A stretch of DNA of 64,000 nucleotides, from contig CP074402.1 in assembly GCA_018388625.1 (NCBI GenBank), positions 3,844,001-3,908,000 on the forward strand, in the 5' to 3' direction. This document shows positions 42,817 to 52,754 of this stretch, piece after piece. This stretch comes from Nocardiopsis eucommiae. Lineage in GTDB: Bacteria; Actinomycetota; Actinomycetes; Streptosporangiales; Streptosporangiaceae. Numbering within the stretch: position 1 is the first letter of the stretch; every line of letters starts with the position of its first letter. A program made the position numbers and the translations under genes. The notes under the pieces are model-generated. The model did no database searches. It was not told the DNA's origin and was given only the letters and a program-made list of their open reading frames with translations.

Positions 42817-43002
42817 TCGGAATCCGGCGAGAGGGCACCGTACAAGGCTGTCGTGGCCGCAATTTACCCGAGCGGGGCGGGGAAGATCAACCAGGCCCCC
42901 GGCCATGTCTGCCAGGGGCTGACGCACCCCGCGAGCCGCTCCGGCGGGGCGGGGGCGGAACATCCGGAAAAAGTCCGAATCGCGTGCTTCTCCGGACGTC
43001 CG

Positions 43003-43446
43003 TCAGTCCATCGGAGGCCGCGAACGCGACTTCTTCACGTCACCCCGCCGACGCTTGGCCTCCAGTCGGCGCCGCTTGGACGCCCGGCTCGGCCGCGTAC
43101 CGCGCCGCTCCGGCGGCGGGGGCGCGATCGCCTCCGCGAGGATGGCCGCCAACCGCTCCCGCGCCTCGACCCGGTTGCGCACCTGGGAACGGTGCGTCTG
43201 CGCCGACACCGTCAGCACCCCGTCCACCAGACGCCCCGACAGCCGTTCCAGGGCGCGGGCCCGCCGCGTGGCTCCCAGCGCCCGGCACGAGGCCACGTCC
43301 AACGACAGCGACACCCGGGTGTCCGACGTGTTCACGTGCTGCCCGCCCGGCCCCGAGGACCGTGAGAACCGCCACGTCAACGCGTCGGCGGGAACGGTCA
43401 CGGGCCCCACGGCCAGACCGGCCGTCGTCTCATCCTGCCCCGCCAC
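43003..43446 (-). CDS. arfB: Ribosome rescue peptidyl-tRNA hydrolase ArfB
   Basis: About 147 residues with the release-factor GGQ motif in RSSGPGGQHVNTSDTRV and a long basic C-terminal tail (SKRRRLEAKRRRGDVKKSR) that enters the mRNA channel. This combination defines ArfB/YaeJ, which frees stalled ribosomes. GTG 43446 has GGAGG eight bases upstream, better than the GTG at 43455. It is directly downstream of polA. Confidence 0.9.
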   Translation of the reverse strand: MAGQDETTAGLAVGPVTVPADALTWRFSRSSGPGGQHVNTSDTRVSLSLDVASCRALGATRRARALERLSGRLVDGVLTVSAQTHRSQVRNRVEARERLAAILAEAIAPPPPERRGTRPSRASKRRRLEAKRRRGDVKKSRSRPPMD

Positions 43447-43476
43447 CGTCCCCACCTCCGAGTTCAGCGCCGCGTC

Positions 43477-46235
43477 CTAGTGCGCGGCGTCGTGCCAGTT
43501 CTGCCCGCTGCCGACCGAGACGCCCAGCGGAACACGCAGAGCATAGGCGGAGCCCATCTCGTGCGTCACGAGGTTTTCGACCGCCTCGCGCTCTCCCGGG
43601 GCGACCTCCACCACGAGCTCGTCGTGCACCTGCAACAGCACCCGGGAACGGAACCCGCCCTCGGTGAGCGCCGCGTCCACCTGGAGCATCGCCACCTTGA
43701 TGATGTCGGCGGCCGAACCCTGGATCGGCGCGTTCAACGCCATCCGCTCCGCCATCTCACGCCGCTGGCGGTTGTCGCTCGTCAGGTCCGGCAGGTAGCG
43801 GCGGCGCCCCAGGATCGTCTCCGTGTACCCCACCTTGCGGGCCTCGTCCACGACCCGGTTCAGGTAGTCGCGTACCCCGCCGAAGTTGGCGAAGTAGTCC
43901 TCCATGAGCCTCTTCGCCTCCTCCGGGGTGATACCCAGCTGCTGGGACAGGCCGTAGGCGCTCAGCCCGTACGCCAGCCCGTAGCTCATCGCCTTGATCT
44001 TGGACCGCGCCTCGCCGTCGACCTCCTCCACCTCGATGTCGAAGACCTGCGCCGCCATGTGCGCGTGGAAGTCGTACCCGCTGTTGAACGCGTCGATCAG
44101 CGCCTGCTCGCCCGACAGGTGTGCCATGATCCGCAGCTCGATCTGGCTGTAGTCCGCGGTGAGCAGCTCCTCGTAGCCCTCACCGACCACGAACGCGCGC
44201 CGGATCCGCCGGCCCACGTCCGTGCGCACCGGGATGTTCTGGAGGTTGGGCTCCGTGGAGCTCAGCCGCCCCGTCGCCGCCACCGTCTGGTTGAACGTGG
44301 TGTGGATGCGCCCGTCGTCGGAGACCGTCTTGATCAGGCCCTCGACCGTCGTGCGCAGCTTCGTCTGGTCCCGGTGGTGCAGCAGCACGCCCGGCAGCTC
44401 GTTCTCGGTCCGCTCCGCCAGCCACGCCAACGCGTCCGCGTCGGTCGTGTAGCCGGTCTTGATCTTCTTGGTCCGGGGCAGCTCCAGGTCCTCGAAGAGC
44501 ACCTGCTGCAACTGCTTGGGGGAACCCAGGTTGAACTCCCGGCCCACGATCTCGTGCGCCCGCTCCACCGCGCCGCGCGCCGCCGACGCGAACTCCCCTG
44601 GAGACCCTCCAGGTACTCGCGGTCCGCGGCGATCCCGGCGCGCTCCAACCGGGCCAGCACGTCCACCAGCGGCAGCTCCACCTCGGCCAGCAGGTGGGTG
44701 CCGCCCCGCTTGTCCAGCTCCGCGGCGAGCACGCCCGCGAGGTCCCGGGTGGCGGCGGCCCGCACGGCCAGCCCGTGCCCGCGCCCGCTGCCGCCCTCCT
44801 CCCCCAGGTCCAGGGTCATCTGGGCGCCGTCGGTGTCCTCCTCCAGCTCCCGGCCCAGGTACTTGCGGCACAGGTCCGCGAGGTCGAACCGGCGCTGCCC
44901 CGGCTGCGCCAGGTAGGCCGCCAGCGCGGTGTCGCTGATCACCCCGTTCAGGTCCCAGCCGTGCGCGCCCAGCGCCAGCAGGGCTCCCTTGTACTCGTGC
45001 ACGGCCTTGGGCCGCTCGGCGTCGGCCAGGAAGCCCGCCAGCGCCTCGGTGTCCGCGGCGTCGAGCACGGTGGGGTCCACGAACAGCGCGGCCCCGCTCG
45101 GGACGGTGACGGCGAGCGCGTCCACCCGCCCGGTCCCCGCGCCCCAGGCGCCGTCGATCGCCAACCCCGCCGGGGCGTGCTCCGTGAGCGCCTCGGCGGA
45201 GGCGTGCTCGGCGATCCAGGCGGACACCCCGCCGGTGGCCGCCACCGTCACGTCCACGGTGAAGCCCTCGCCGGCCCCGCCCTCCTCGGCGGCCTCCGCG
45301 CCCTCGCCCGCGCGGATCACCGCGTACAGGCGCTCGCGGAGGTTGGAGGCGAACTCCAGGTTGTCGAAGAGCGCGTCGACCCCGGCCCGGTCGGCCTCGC
45401 CCATCCCCAGCTCGCGCACCCCGGTGTCCAGCTCCACGTCGGTGACCAGCTTGTTGAGCCGCTGGTTGCGCAGGACGTCGTCGAGGTGGTCGCGGAAGTT
45501 CTGCCCGGCCTTGCCCGGGACCTCGTCCGCGCGGGCCACCAGCTCCTCCAGGGAACCGAACTTGGTGATCCACTTGGCGGCGGTCTTGGGACCCACCCCC
45601 GGCACCCCGGGAAGGTTGTCGGCCTTCTCCCCAACCAGCGCCGCGAGGTCGCGGTACCGCTCCGGTGAGACCCCGTACTTGTCCTCCACCGCCTCGGGGT
45701 CCATCCGGCGCATGTCGGACAGGCTCTTGCCGGGGTACAGCACCGTGCAGTTCTCGGTCACCAACTGGAAGGCGTCCCGGTCACCGGAGGCGATCAGCAC
45801 CTCCATGCCGGCCTCCCCGCCCTGGTGCGCGAGCGTGGCGATGACGTCGTCGGCCTCGAAGCCGGGCGCCGACAGGTTCGCGACACCGATCAGCCGCATC
45901 AGGTCCTGGGTCAGCGGAACCTGGGAGGGGAACTCCGGCGGCGTCTCCGACCGGCCGCCCTTGTAGCCGTCGTACTCCTCGTCCCTGAAGGTGGGGCCGG
46001 ACAGGTCCCACGCCACCGCGACGTGCGTGGGCTCCTCGTCGCGCAGCAGCTTCACCAGCATGGAGGCGAAGCCGTACACCGCGTTGGTGGACTGCCCGGT
46101 ACTGGTACCGAACTTCTCCACGGGGAGCGCGAAGAACGCGCGGAAGGCCATCGAGTGGCCGTCCAGGAGGAGCAGCCGGGCGCGCCCGCCGTCGGCCTGG
46201 GATGTCTGTTCAGGGGTCTCTCGCTTGGTCACCAC
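43477..46235 (-). CDS. polA: DNA polymerase I, frame broken once
   Basis: The 5' nuclease domain (LLLDGHSMAFRAFFALP, GFEADDVIATLA, GVPGVGPKTAAKWI) spans ~1-300. A middle 3'-5' exonuclease-like domain lacks obvious catalytic acids. The polymerase domain has motif A DYSQIELR, motif B KIKAMSYGLAYG and motif C VHDELVVEV. Tyr in motif B, where E. coli has Phe, is typical of actinobacterial Pol I. One G is missing (plus-strand CCCC 44595-44598) at LEGLQG/EFASAARG. About 919 residues. GTG 46235 or 46232 are both possible starts. Confidence 0.95.
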
Positions 46236-46352
46236 AGAACGAATCCTAGGATGCGCTACGGACACCCCGCGGCCATCACCACGGGAACACCGCCCCGGAC
46301 CGGTCGGTTCGACCGGTTACGGGGCCACCTGACCGGATCGGAAGGCAACACC

Positions 46353-46778
46353 ATGACCACTGACGCCGAGGGAATGCGTGAGCTCCTGGACTCCGGGGCG
46401 CTCACCGACGGCCTGGTCGAGAGGATGGGCATCGAGGTCACGGAGGCCTCCGCCGAGCGCGTCGTGGGCCGGATGCCGGTCGAGGGCAACCGCCAGCCCT
46501 TCGGGCTGCTGCACGGGGGCGCCTCCTGCGTCCTCGCGGAGACCCTGGGGTCCATCGGGTCCACCGTCCACGCCCAGGGCTTCGGGCGGGTCGCCGTGGG
46601 CATCGAGATCAACGCGACCCACCACCGCTCCGCCCTGGAGGGGCACGTCACCGGGGTCGCCACCCCGGTCCACCTCGGTCGCACCCTCGCCACCTGGGAC
46701 ATCACCATCACCGATGACCAGGGACGCAAGGTCTGCACCTCCCGCCTCACCTGCATGCTGCGCGACGCTCCCCAGTAG
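46353..46778 (+). CDS. PaaI-type hotdog-fold thioesterase
   Basis: About 141 residues. LLHGGASCVLAETLGSIGS carries the hotdog helix with its catalytic acidic residue, followed by VGIEINATHHRSALEG and ITITDDQGRKVCTSRLTC. It hydrolyses acyl-CoA thioesters, often of aromatic acids. ATG 46353 follows GGAAGG. It is divergent from polA. Confidence 0.87.
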   Translation: MTTDAEGMRELLDSGALTDGLVERMGIEVTEASAERVVGRMPVEGNRQPFGLLHGGASCVLAETLGSIGSTVHAQGFGRVAVGIEINATHHRSALEGHVTGVATPVHLGRTLATWDITITDDQGRKVCTSRLTCMLRDAPQ

Positions 46779-47214
46779 GGCGAGACGGGACGGGGCGTCC
46801 CGGCGGCGCCCCGGCTGCCCCCTCCGGGCGCATCCTCCCCTTCCTGTCAGACACACCCCCTCCCCTGTTAGGCACACCCCCGCCAGGAGTGAAGCCCGCC
46901 TAACGCCTCCGCGCCACCCCGAACGCTGGACGAACCGCCACCCCCACACCCCCACGCCACGACAACCGGCCACCCCAACCCCCACCACACCCGGCATCCG
47001 TCCAGTCACACCCCGCCACACGGCTACAGACTCATAACGAGCAGAAGGCGAGTGAGACGCAACCGGCGCTCGCAGCTTCCACCGGAACCCGATACCGGAT
47101 TAAGCTCCGCTAACGCTCCTGATTAAGTCATGCCACACATAACGGGCAACAGGACGCAAAAGCGCTATCGGCACGGCTGCGCAGACCAGCCGGTTGAACG
47201 GAGTGACCACGAAC
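46779..47214. other. C-rich intergenic region upstream of livK
   Basis: No gene is supported in these 436 bp. The plus strand is strongly C-rich and purine-poor up to about 47030, then becomes AT-richer before the livK start. It includes the paired repeats at 46844-46881. Confidence 0.5.
46844..46881 (+). repeat. Two 17-bp direct repeats, 21 bp apart
   Basis: CTGTCAGACACACCCCC (46844-46860) and CTGTTAGGCACACCCCC (46865-46881) differ at two positions and are spaced by 21 bp, two helical turns, so a dimeric regulator could bind both on one face of the DNA. The site lies ~330 bp upstream of livK. Confidence 0.5.
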
Positions 47215-48465
47215 ATGGCAAGCAAGAAGTTCCTGAGCCTCACTGCCGCAACCGCGGCCCTCGTTCTTGGGCTCACCGCGTGTGGCAACGGAGACGGCGG
47301 CAGCGCGGACGGAGGTGACGGCTCCGGCGAGGAGTTCACCTTCGGCATCCTCTACCCGCAGACCGGCAGCCTCGCCTTCCTCGGCCCGCCCCAGATCACC
47401 GCCGCCAAGTACGCCATCGACGAGATCAACGCCGCCGGCGGCATCCTCGGCACCGACGTCCCCGCCATCGTCGAAGCCGACGAGGCCGGCGACGCCGCCC
47501 AGGCCAACCAGGCCGCCAACGACCTCGTCTCCGCGGACGTCAACGCCGTCATCGGCGCCGCCGCCTCCGCCATGACGCAGGCCAGCTACGACACCGTCAC
47601 CGCCGCGAGCATCGTCCAGTGCTCCGGCTCCAACACCGCCCCCGACCTCAGCGAGATCGACGACAACGGGTACTTCTTCCGCACCGCGCCCAGCGACCTC
47701 CTCTCCGGCCCCGTCCTGGCCCGCCAGATGGTCGACGACGGCGCCTTCGACATCGCCATCGTCGCCCGTGCCGACGACTACGGCGACGGCTACCGCGGCG
47801 CCGTGGAGGACGAGCTCGAAGCCCTCGGCGCGAACGTGGTCGCCACCGAGAACTACGACCCCGACGCCACCAACTTCGACTCCGTCGTCAACGCCGTCTC
47901 CGGCGCCGAGCCCGACGCCGTCGCCCTGATCTCCTTCCAGGAGGGCGCCCAGGTCATCGCCGAACTCATCGAGTCCGGCATCGAGGGCGACCAGCTCTAC
48001 ATCACCGACGGCCTCAACGACCCCGAGCTCGGCACCACCGTGAACGCCGACGACCCCGACGTCGTCACCGGCGTCACCGGTGTCGCCCCCGGCGCGGACA
48101 ACCCCGAGTTCAACGAGGGCCTGCGCGCCTTCGACCCCGAACTCGACGTCTTCCAGTTCGCCCCGCAGGTCTTCGACTGCGTCACCGCGATCGCCCTGGC
48201 CGCCGAGTCCGCCGGATCCGTCACCCCCGCCGACTACGTCGAGCACCTGCCCGAGATCAGCCGCCCCGACGGCACCGAGTGCGGAACCTTCGAGGAGTGC
48301 CGCGACCTCCTCAACGACGGTGAGGAGATCGACTTCCAGGGCACCAGCGGCAACATCGACTTCGACGACAACGGCGACCCCACCTCCGCCACCTTCGAGG
48401 TCTTCCACTTCGGTGACGAGGGCTACGAGACCCTCGGCTTCGAGGAGTACTCCGTCAACGAGTGA
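47215..48465 (+). CDS. livK: Branched-chain amino acid-type ABC transporter binding lipoprotein, copy 1
   Basis: A lipoprotein signal (ALVLGLTACG, lipobox Leu-Thr-Ala-Cys) is followed by a type I periplasmic-binding fold of ~390 residues: FGILYPQTGSLAFLGPPQ, AIDEINAAGGILG, and QANQAANDLVSADVNAVIGA. LivK proteins capture leucine/isoleucine/valine or related ligands for the LivHMGF system, whose genes converge on this locus. ATG 47215 has GGAG 11 bases upstream. The frame is intact. Confidence 0.9.
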   Translation: MASKKFLSLTAATAALVLGLTACGNGDGGSADGGDGSGEEFTFGILYPQTGSLAFLGPPQITAAKYAIDEINAAGGILGTDVPAIVEADEAGDAAQANQAANDLVSADVNAVIGAAASAMTQASYDTVTAASIVQCSGSNTAPDLSEIDDNGYFFRTAPSDLLSGPVLARQMVDDGAFDIAIVARADDYGDGYRGAVEDELEALGANVVATENYDPDATNFDSVVNAVSGAEPDAVALISFQEGAQVIAELIESGIEGDQLYITDGLNDPELGTTVNADDPDVVTGVTGVAPGADNPEFNEGLRAFDPELDVFQFAPQVFDCVTAIALAAESAGSVTPADYVEHLPEISRPDGTECGTFEECRDLLNDGEEIDFQGTSGNIDFDDNGDPTSATFEVFHFGDEGYETLGFEEYSVNE

Positions 48466-48542
48466 CGACGGATGACCGCGTCTCCCACCACGGACCACCA
48501 CGTCCCTGAGTGAGAGGCCCCTCTCCACACACCGAGCGAACC

Positions 48543-48579
48543 GTCCGGGGTGCGGGGCACCAGCCCCGCACCCCCGGAC
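48543..48579 (+). terminator. Strong hairpin between the two binding-protein genes
   Basis: GTCCGGGGTGCGGGGC and GCCCCGCACCCCCGGAC pair almost fully (one bulged C) around a 4-base loop. It could end or reduce transcription from copy 1 into copy 2. Confidence 0.7.
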
Positions 48580-48707
48580 CCGTCTGGACACGACCACCGC
48601 GAGACCCCCGGCACGGCCGCCACCCCGCGCGCCGTGCCTCGTCGTACACGGACCGGGCGGCCGCACGGCACCACACACCACGCTCCCCTCGAACGGACGT
48701 CCACGCC

Positions 48708-49945
48708 ATGCCCACCCCACGGTCCCTCGCCCTCCCGGCGGCCACCCTCGCCCTCAGCCTCGCCCTCACGGCCTGCGGAGACACCCTCGACGTCGGAGAC
48801 GACACCGCGGACGACACCGCGTTCACCTTCGGCCTCCTCTACCCCCAGACCGGCAGCCTCAGCTTCCTCGGGCGCCCCCAGACCGCCGCGGTCGACTACG
48901 CCATCGACGAGATCAACGCCGCCGGCGGCATCCTCGGCACCCAGGTCCCACCCCCATCGTGGCCGACGAGGCCGGAGACGCGGCACAGGCCCAACAGGCC
49001 GCCAACGACCTCGTCTCCGCCGACGTCAACGCCGTCATCGGCGCCGCCGCCTCCGTCATGACCCAGGCCAGCTACGCCACCATCACCGGCGCCGGAATCG
49101 CCCAGTGCTCCGGCTCCAGCACCGCCCCAGACCTCACCCGCGTCGACGACAACGGATACTTCTTCCGCACCGCCCCCAGCGACCTCCTCGCCGGACCCGT
49201 CCTCGCCCAACGCATCGTCGACGACGGCCACCTCGACGTCGCCGTCATCGCCCGAGCCGACGACTACGGCAACGGCTACCTCAACGCCGTCGAGACCGAA
49301 CTCGCCGCCCTCGGCGCCAACGTCGTCCTCACCGAGACCTACGACCCCGACGCCACCAACTTCGGCGCCGTCGTCACCACCGCCGTGACCTCCGGAGCCG
49401 ACGCCGTCGCCCTCATCTCCTTCCAGGAGGGCACCCAGCTGATGGCCGCCCTCATCGAGAGCGGCATCGAGAGCCAGTTCTACCTCACCGACGGCCTCAA
49501 CGACCCCGACCTGGAGGCGACCGTCGGCGCCGCCTCCACCGACGCCGTCACCGGCACCACCGGCGTCGCACCCAGCGCGAACAACCCCCGGTTCAACGAG
49601 GACCTACGCGCCTTCGACCCCGAACTCGACGCCTTCCAGTTCGCCCCGCACATCTTCGACTGCGTCACCGCCATCGCCCTCGCCGCGGAGTCCGCGAACT
49701 CCACCGACCCCGCCCAGTACGTCGACCACGTCGGAGACGTCACCCGACCCGACGGCACCGAGTGCACCAGCTTCCAGGACTGCCGCGACCTCCTCGACGA
49801 GGGCCGCCCCATCGACTACCAGGGCATGAGCGGCAACATCGACCTCGACGACAACGGAGACCCCACCTCCGCCACCTTCGAGGTCTTCCACTTCGGCGAG
49901 AACGGCTACGAGATCCTGGAGTACGTCGAGTTCACCAACGACTGA
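48708..49945 (+). CDS. Branched-chain amino acid-type ABC transporter binding lipoprotein, copy 2, frame broken once
   Basis: The ATG at 48708 starts a lipoprotein signal (LALSLALTACGD). The mature protein follows copy 1 closely from FTFGLLYPQTGSLSFLG to the end (TSATFEVFHFGENGYE). One C is missing in 48951-48955, at GGILGTQVPP/IVADEAGD. About 412 residues. A tandem duplicate with diverged ligand-loop residues may widen the range of ligands for one permease (inference). It converges with livF. Confidence 0.86.
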
Positions 49946-49973
49946 CCCCACCCAGGGACCGGACACACGACAA

Positions 49974-50002
49974 GGGGCGGGACCCACGACGGGTCCCGCC
50001 CC
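49974..50002. terminator. Bidirectional terminator hairpin between binding-protein copy 2 and livF
   Basis: A perfect 12-bp stem (GGGGCGGGACCC/GGGTCCCGCCCC) with a 5-base loop lies between convergent genes. Confidence 0.85.
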
Positions 50003-50016
50003 CACACACGCCCGGA

Positions 50017-50877
50017 TCAGCCCTTCGCGAGCGTCCCCAGGTACAGCTCGATCACGTTCGGGTCGTTCAACAGGTCCCGACCCGAACCCGTGTACGCGTT
50101 CCGACCCTGGTCCAGCACGTATCCCCGGTCACAGATCTGGAGGCACCGCCGCGCGTTCTGCTCCACCATGATCACCGAGACCCCGGCGGCGTTGACCTCC
50201 TTCACCCGCTGGAAGACCTCCTCCTGGTAGATCGGGGACAACCCGGCGGTCGGCTCGTCCAACAGCAGCACCGACGGATCCATCATCAGCGCCCGGCCCA
50301 TGGCCACCATCTGCCGCTGACCACCCGACAGCGAACCCGCCTTCGCCCGGCGCCGATCCGCCAGCAGCGGGAACAGCCCCGCCACCACCTCGAACCGCTC
50401 CGAGAACGACTTCGGCCGCAGGAACGCCCCCATCTGGAGGTTCTCCTCGATCGTCAGCGACGGGAACACGTTGCGCGTCTGCGGAACGTAACCCACGCCC
50501 CGCTCCACCAACGAGTGCGCCGCCAGACCCGCGATACTCGAACCCCGCAGCGTCAGACCGCCCTCACGCACCGGGATCAGCCCGAAGATCGTCTTGATCA
50601 GCGTCGACTTGCCCGCGCCGTTCGGCCCGATGATCGCCACGACCTCACCCTCGGTGAGGGTCAGCGTGCACCCGTTCAGGATGTTCACCCCGGGCACGTA
50701 CCCCGCGACCAGGTCCCTGGCCAGCAACAGGTAGTCGTCCGGACCACCAACCTCCAGGGCCTCCGCCCGCGCCTGCTCCAGCACCTCCTCACGGTGCTCC
50801 TGCACGGCGGCGGCCTCCTCGGCCACGGCCGGGACCTCCTCGGGCTCCGGACGGATCCCGTCGTTCCCCTCACTCAT
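50017..50877 (-). CDS. livF: Branched-chain amino acid ABC transporter ATPase LivF
   Basis: ABC ATPase with Walker A IIGPNGAGKSTL, signature SLSGGQRQMVAMGRALM, Walker B SVLLLDEPTAGLSP and H-loop region IMVEQN. About 286 residues including an acidic N-terminal extension of ~45 residues not usual in LivF. ATG 50877 follows GGGGAG and overlaps the livG end by 8 bp. Confidence 0.92.
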   Translation of the reverse strand: MSEGNDGIRPEPEEVPAVAEEAAAVQEHREEVLEQARAEALEVGGPDDYLLLARDLVAGYVPGVNILNGCTLTLTEGEVVAIIGPNGAGKSTLIKTIFGLIPVREGGLTLRGSSIAGLAAHSLVERGVGYVPQTRNVFPSLTIEENLQMGAFLRPKSFSERFEVVAGLFPLLADRRRAKAGSLSGGQRQMVAMGRALMMDPSVLLLDEPTAGLSPIYQEEVFQRVKEVNAAGVSVIMVEQNARRCLQICDRGYVLDQGRNAYTGSGRDLLNDPNVIELYLGTLAKG

Positions 50878-51751
50878 CGCCACTCCCCTGGTCCTCGCCC
50901 TCCACGTCCTGGGCACCCAGGTAGGCGTCGATCACCTGCTGGTTGGACCGGATGTCCGAAGGACGCCCCTCCGCGATCACCTGACCCTGCGCCAACACCA
51001 CGATCCAGTCGCTGATCCCCATGATCACGTCCATGTCGTGCTCCACGAACAGGACCGTCTTGCCCTCATCACGCAACGACGTGATGTGGTGCAACAACGA
51101 CTGCACCAACGCCGGGTTCACACCCGCCATCGGCTCGTCCAGCATGATCATGCTCGGATCGGTCATCAGCGCGCGAGCCATCTCCAGCAGCTTGCGCTGA
51201 CCACCCGACAACGCGCCCGCCATGTCCCGGCGCTTGTCGATCAGCTTGAACCGCTCCAGCAGCTCCAGCGCCTTCTCGGTGTTGACCTTCTCCTGACGGC
51301 CCCACACCGGACGCAGGAACGCACCCGCCATCCGCTCACCCGTCTGACCCGGAGCACCCAACAACATGTTGTCGAGCACCGTCATCCGCGTGAGCGCCTT
51401 CGTCAGCTGGAAGGTCCGCACCATCCCGGCCCGCGCCACCTGGTGACCACGGCGGCCGTTGATCCCCCGGCCCTCGAACGACCACTCGCCGCCGTCGACC
51501 CGGTCGAACCCCGTCAACAGGTTGAACAGCGTGGACTTGCCCGCACCGTTCGGACCGATCAGCGCCGTGATCGTCCCCCGCTGCACCTCCAGGTGCTCCA
51601 CGTCCACGGCGGTCAGACCACCGAACGAACGCTTCACCCCGTCAGCCACCAGGATCGGATCCCGCTTGGCCGAACCCGGCTCCGGGACCGCCCCGGCCAT
51701 CCGGTCGACCGCGGCACCCACCGCGGAGCCGTTCACCTCGTCACTTGACAT
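50870..51751 (-). CDS. livG: Branched-chain amino acid ABC transporter ATPase LivG
   Basis: ABC ATPase with Walker A LIGPNGAGKSTLFNLLTG, signature LSGGQRKLLEMARALM, Walker B SMIMLDEPMAGVNP and H-loop FVEHDMDVIM; the LivG-type GRGINGRRGHQVARAGMVRTFQ region is present. 293 residues. Its start overlaps the livM end. Confidence 0.93.
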   Translation of the reverse strand: MSSDEVNGSAVGAAVDRMAGAVPEPGSAKRDPILVADGVKRSFGGLTAVDVEHLEVQRGTITALIGPNGAGKSTLFNLLTGFDRVDGGEWSFEGRGINGRRGHQVARAGMVRTFQLTKALTRMTVLDNMLLGAPGQTGERMAGAFLRPVWGRQEKVNTEKALELLERFKLIDKRRDMAGALSGGQRKLLEMARALMTDPSMIMLDEPMAGVNPALVQSLLHHITSLRDEGKTVLFVEHDMDVIMGISDWIVVLAQGQVIAEGRPSDIRSNQQVIDAYLGAQDVEGEDQGSGDE

Positions 51752-52742
51752 TGATCAACATCTCCTTGCGGTCACCGATCAGACCCTGCGGCCGGAAGAC
51801 GATCAGCAGCACCAACAACGCACCGACGAACGCCAACTGGATCGCACCGAAGTCCGGACCCGACAGGAACGGGAGGTAACCCTCACTGCCCAGACCGCGC
51901 AGCACCTTGTCCGTGAAGTTCATGAGGAACCAGAACACCATCGAACCCACGATCGGACCGAGCACACGACCCGCGCCGCCCAACAGCAGGATCACCCACA
52001 GGAAGAACGTCACCTGCGGCTTGAACTGGTCCGGCGCGATCGCACCCTGGTGCACCGCCATCATGCAACCCGCCAGGGCACCGATCAGACCGCCCAGAAC
52101 CAGAGCCTGCATCTTGTACGCGAACACGTTCTTGCCGAGGCTGCGCACCGCGTCCTCGTCCTCGCGGATGCCCTTCACCACACGGCCCCACGGGCTGTGG
52201 ATCAGCGCCCAGGTCAGCGCCGCCATCAGCGCCACCAGACCCCACGTCACCGTCATCAGCCACATGTGGCTGCCGCTGAACGAGAACGAACCGAACCCGT
52301 AGCGGCCCGCCGGGTCGAACAGCCCCAGCGCCAGGTTCCACTCACGGAACTCCGTCGACAGGTTCTGCAACCCGTACACACCGTTGGTGAGCGGCTCCGC
52401 GAAGCCCGCGCGGTACACCAACCGCAGCACCTCGGCCGCCGCGATCGTCGTGATCGACAGGTAGTCGGCCCGCAGCCGCAGCGTCGGCACACCCAGCAAC
52501 AGCGCCAACACCACCGCGCAGGCCAGACCCACCAGGAACCCGACCAGCAACGGCAACTCGAACACCGCGACACTGATGCCGACGCCGTAGGCGCCCACCA
52601 GCATGAAGCCGACCTGCCCGAAGTTCAGCAGCCCCGCGTAACCGAAGTGCATGTTCAGGCCGATCGCGGCCAGCGCGTAGATCGCGGCCACCGGTCCCAC
52701 CGCGGATCGGGCGGACTCGGCGAGGATCAAGAAAATATCCAT
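51741..52742 (-). CDS. livM: Branched-chain amino acid ABC transporter permease LivM
   Basis: 333 residues with about nine hydrophobic helices. Landmarks are GYAGLLNFGQVGFMLVGAYG, LRADYLSITTIAAAEVLRL and WGRVVKGIREDEDAVRSLGKN, the cytoplasmic coupling loop of LivM. It pairs with LivH in the membrane. The frame is intact; it lies 12 bp downstream of livH. Confidence 0.93.
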   Translation of the reverse strand: MDIFLILAESARSAVGPVAAIYALAAIGLNMHFGYAGLLNFGQVGFMLVGAYGVGISVAVFELPLLVGFLVGLACAVVLALLLGVPTLRLRADYLSITTIAAAEVLRLVYRAGFAEPLTNGVYGLQNLSTEFREWNLALGLFDPAGRYGFGSFSFSGSHMWLMTVTWGLVALMAALTWALIHSPWGRVVKGIREDEDAVRSLGKNVFAYKMQALVLGGLIGALAGCMMAVHQGAIAPDQFKPQVTFFLWVILLLGGAGRVLGPIVGSMVFWFLMNFTDKVLRGLGSEGYLPFLSGPDFGAIQLAFVGALLVLLIVFRPQGLIGDRKEMLINVK

Positions 52743-52754
52743 CGTCTACCTCTC

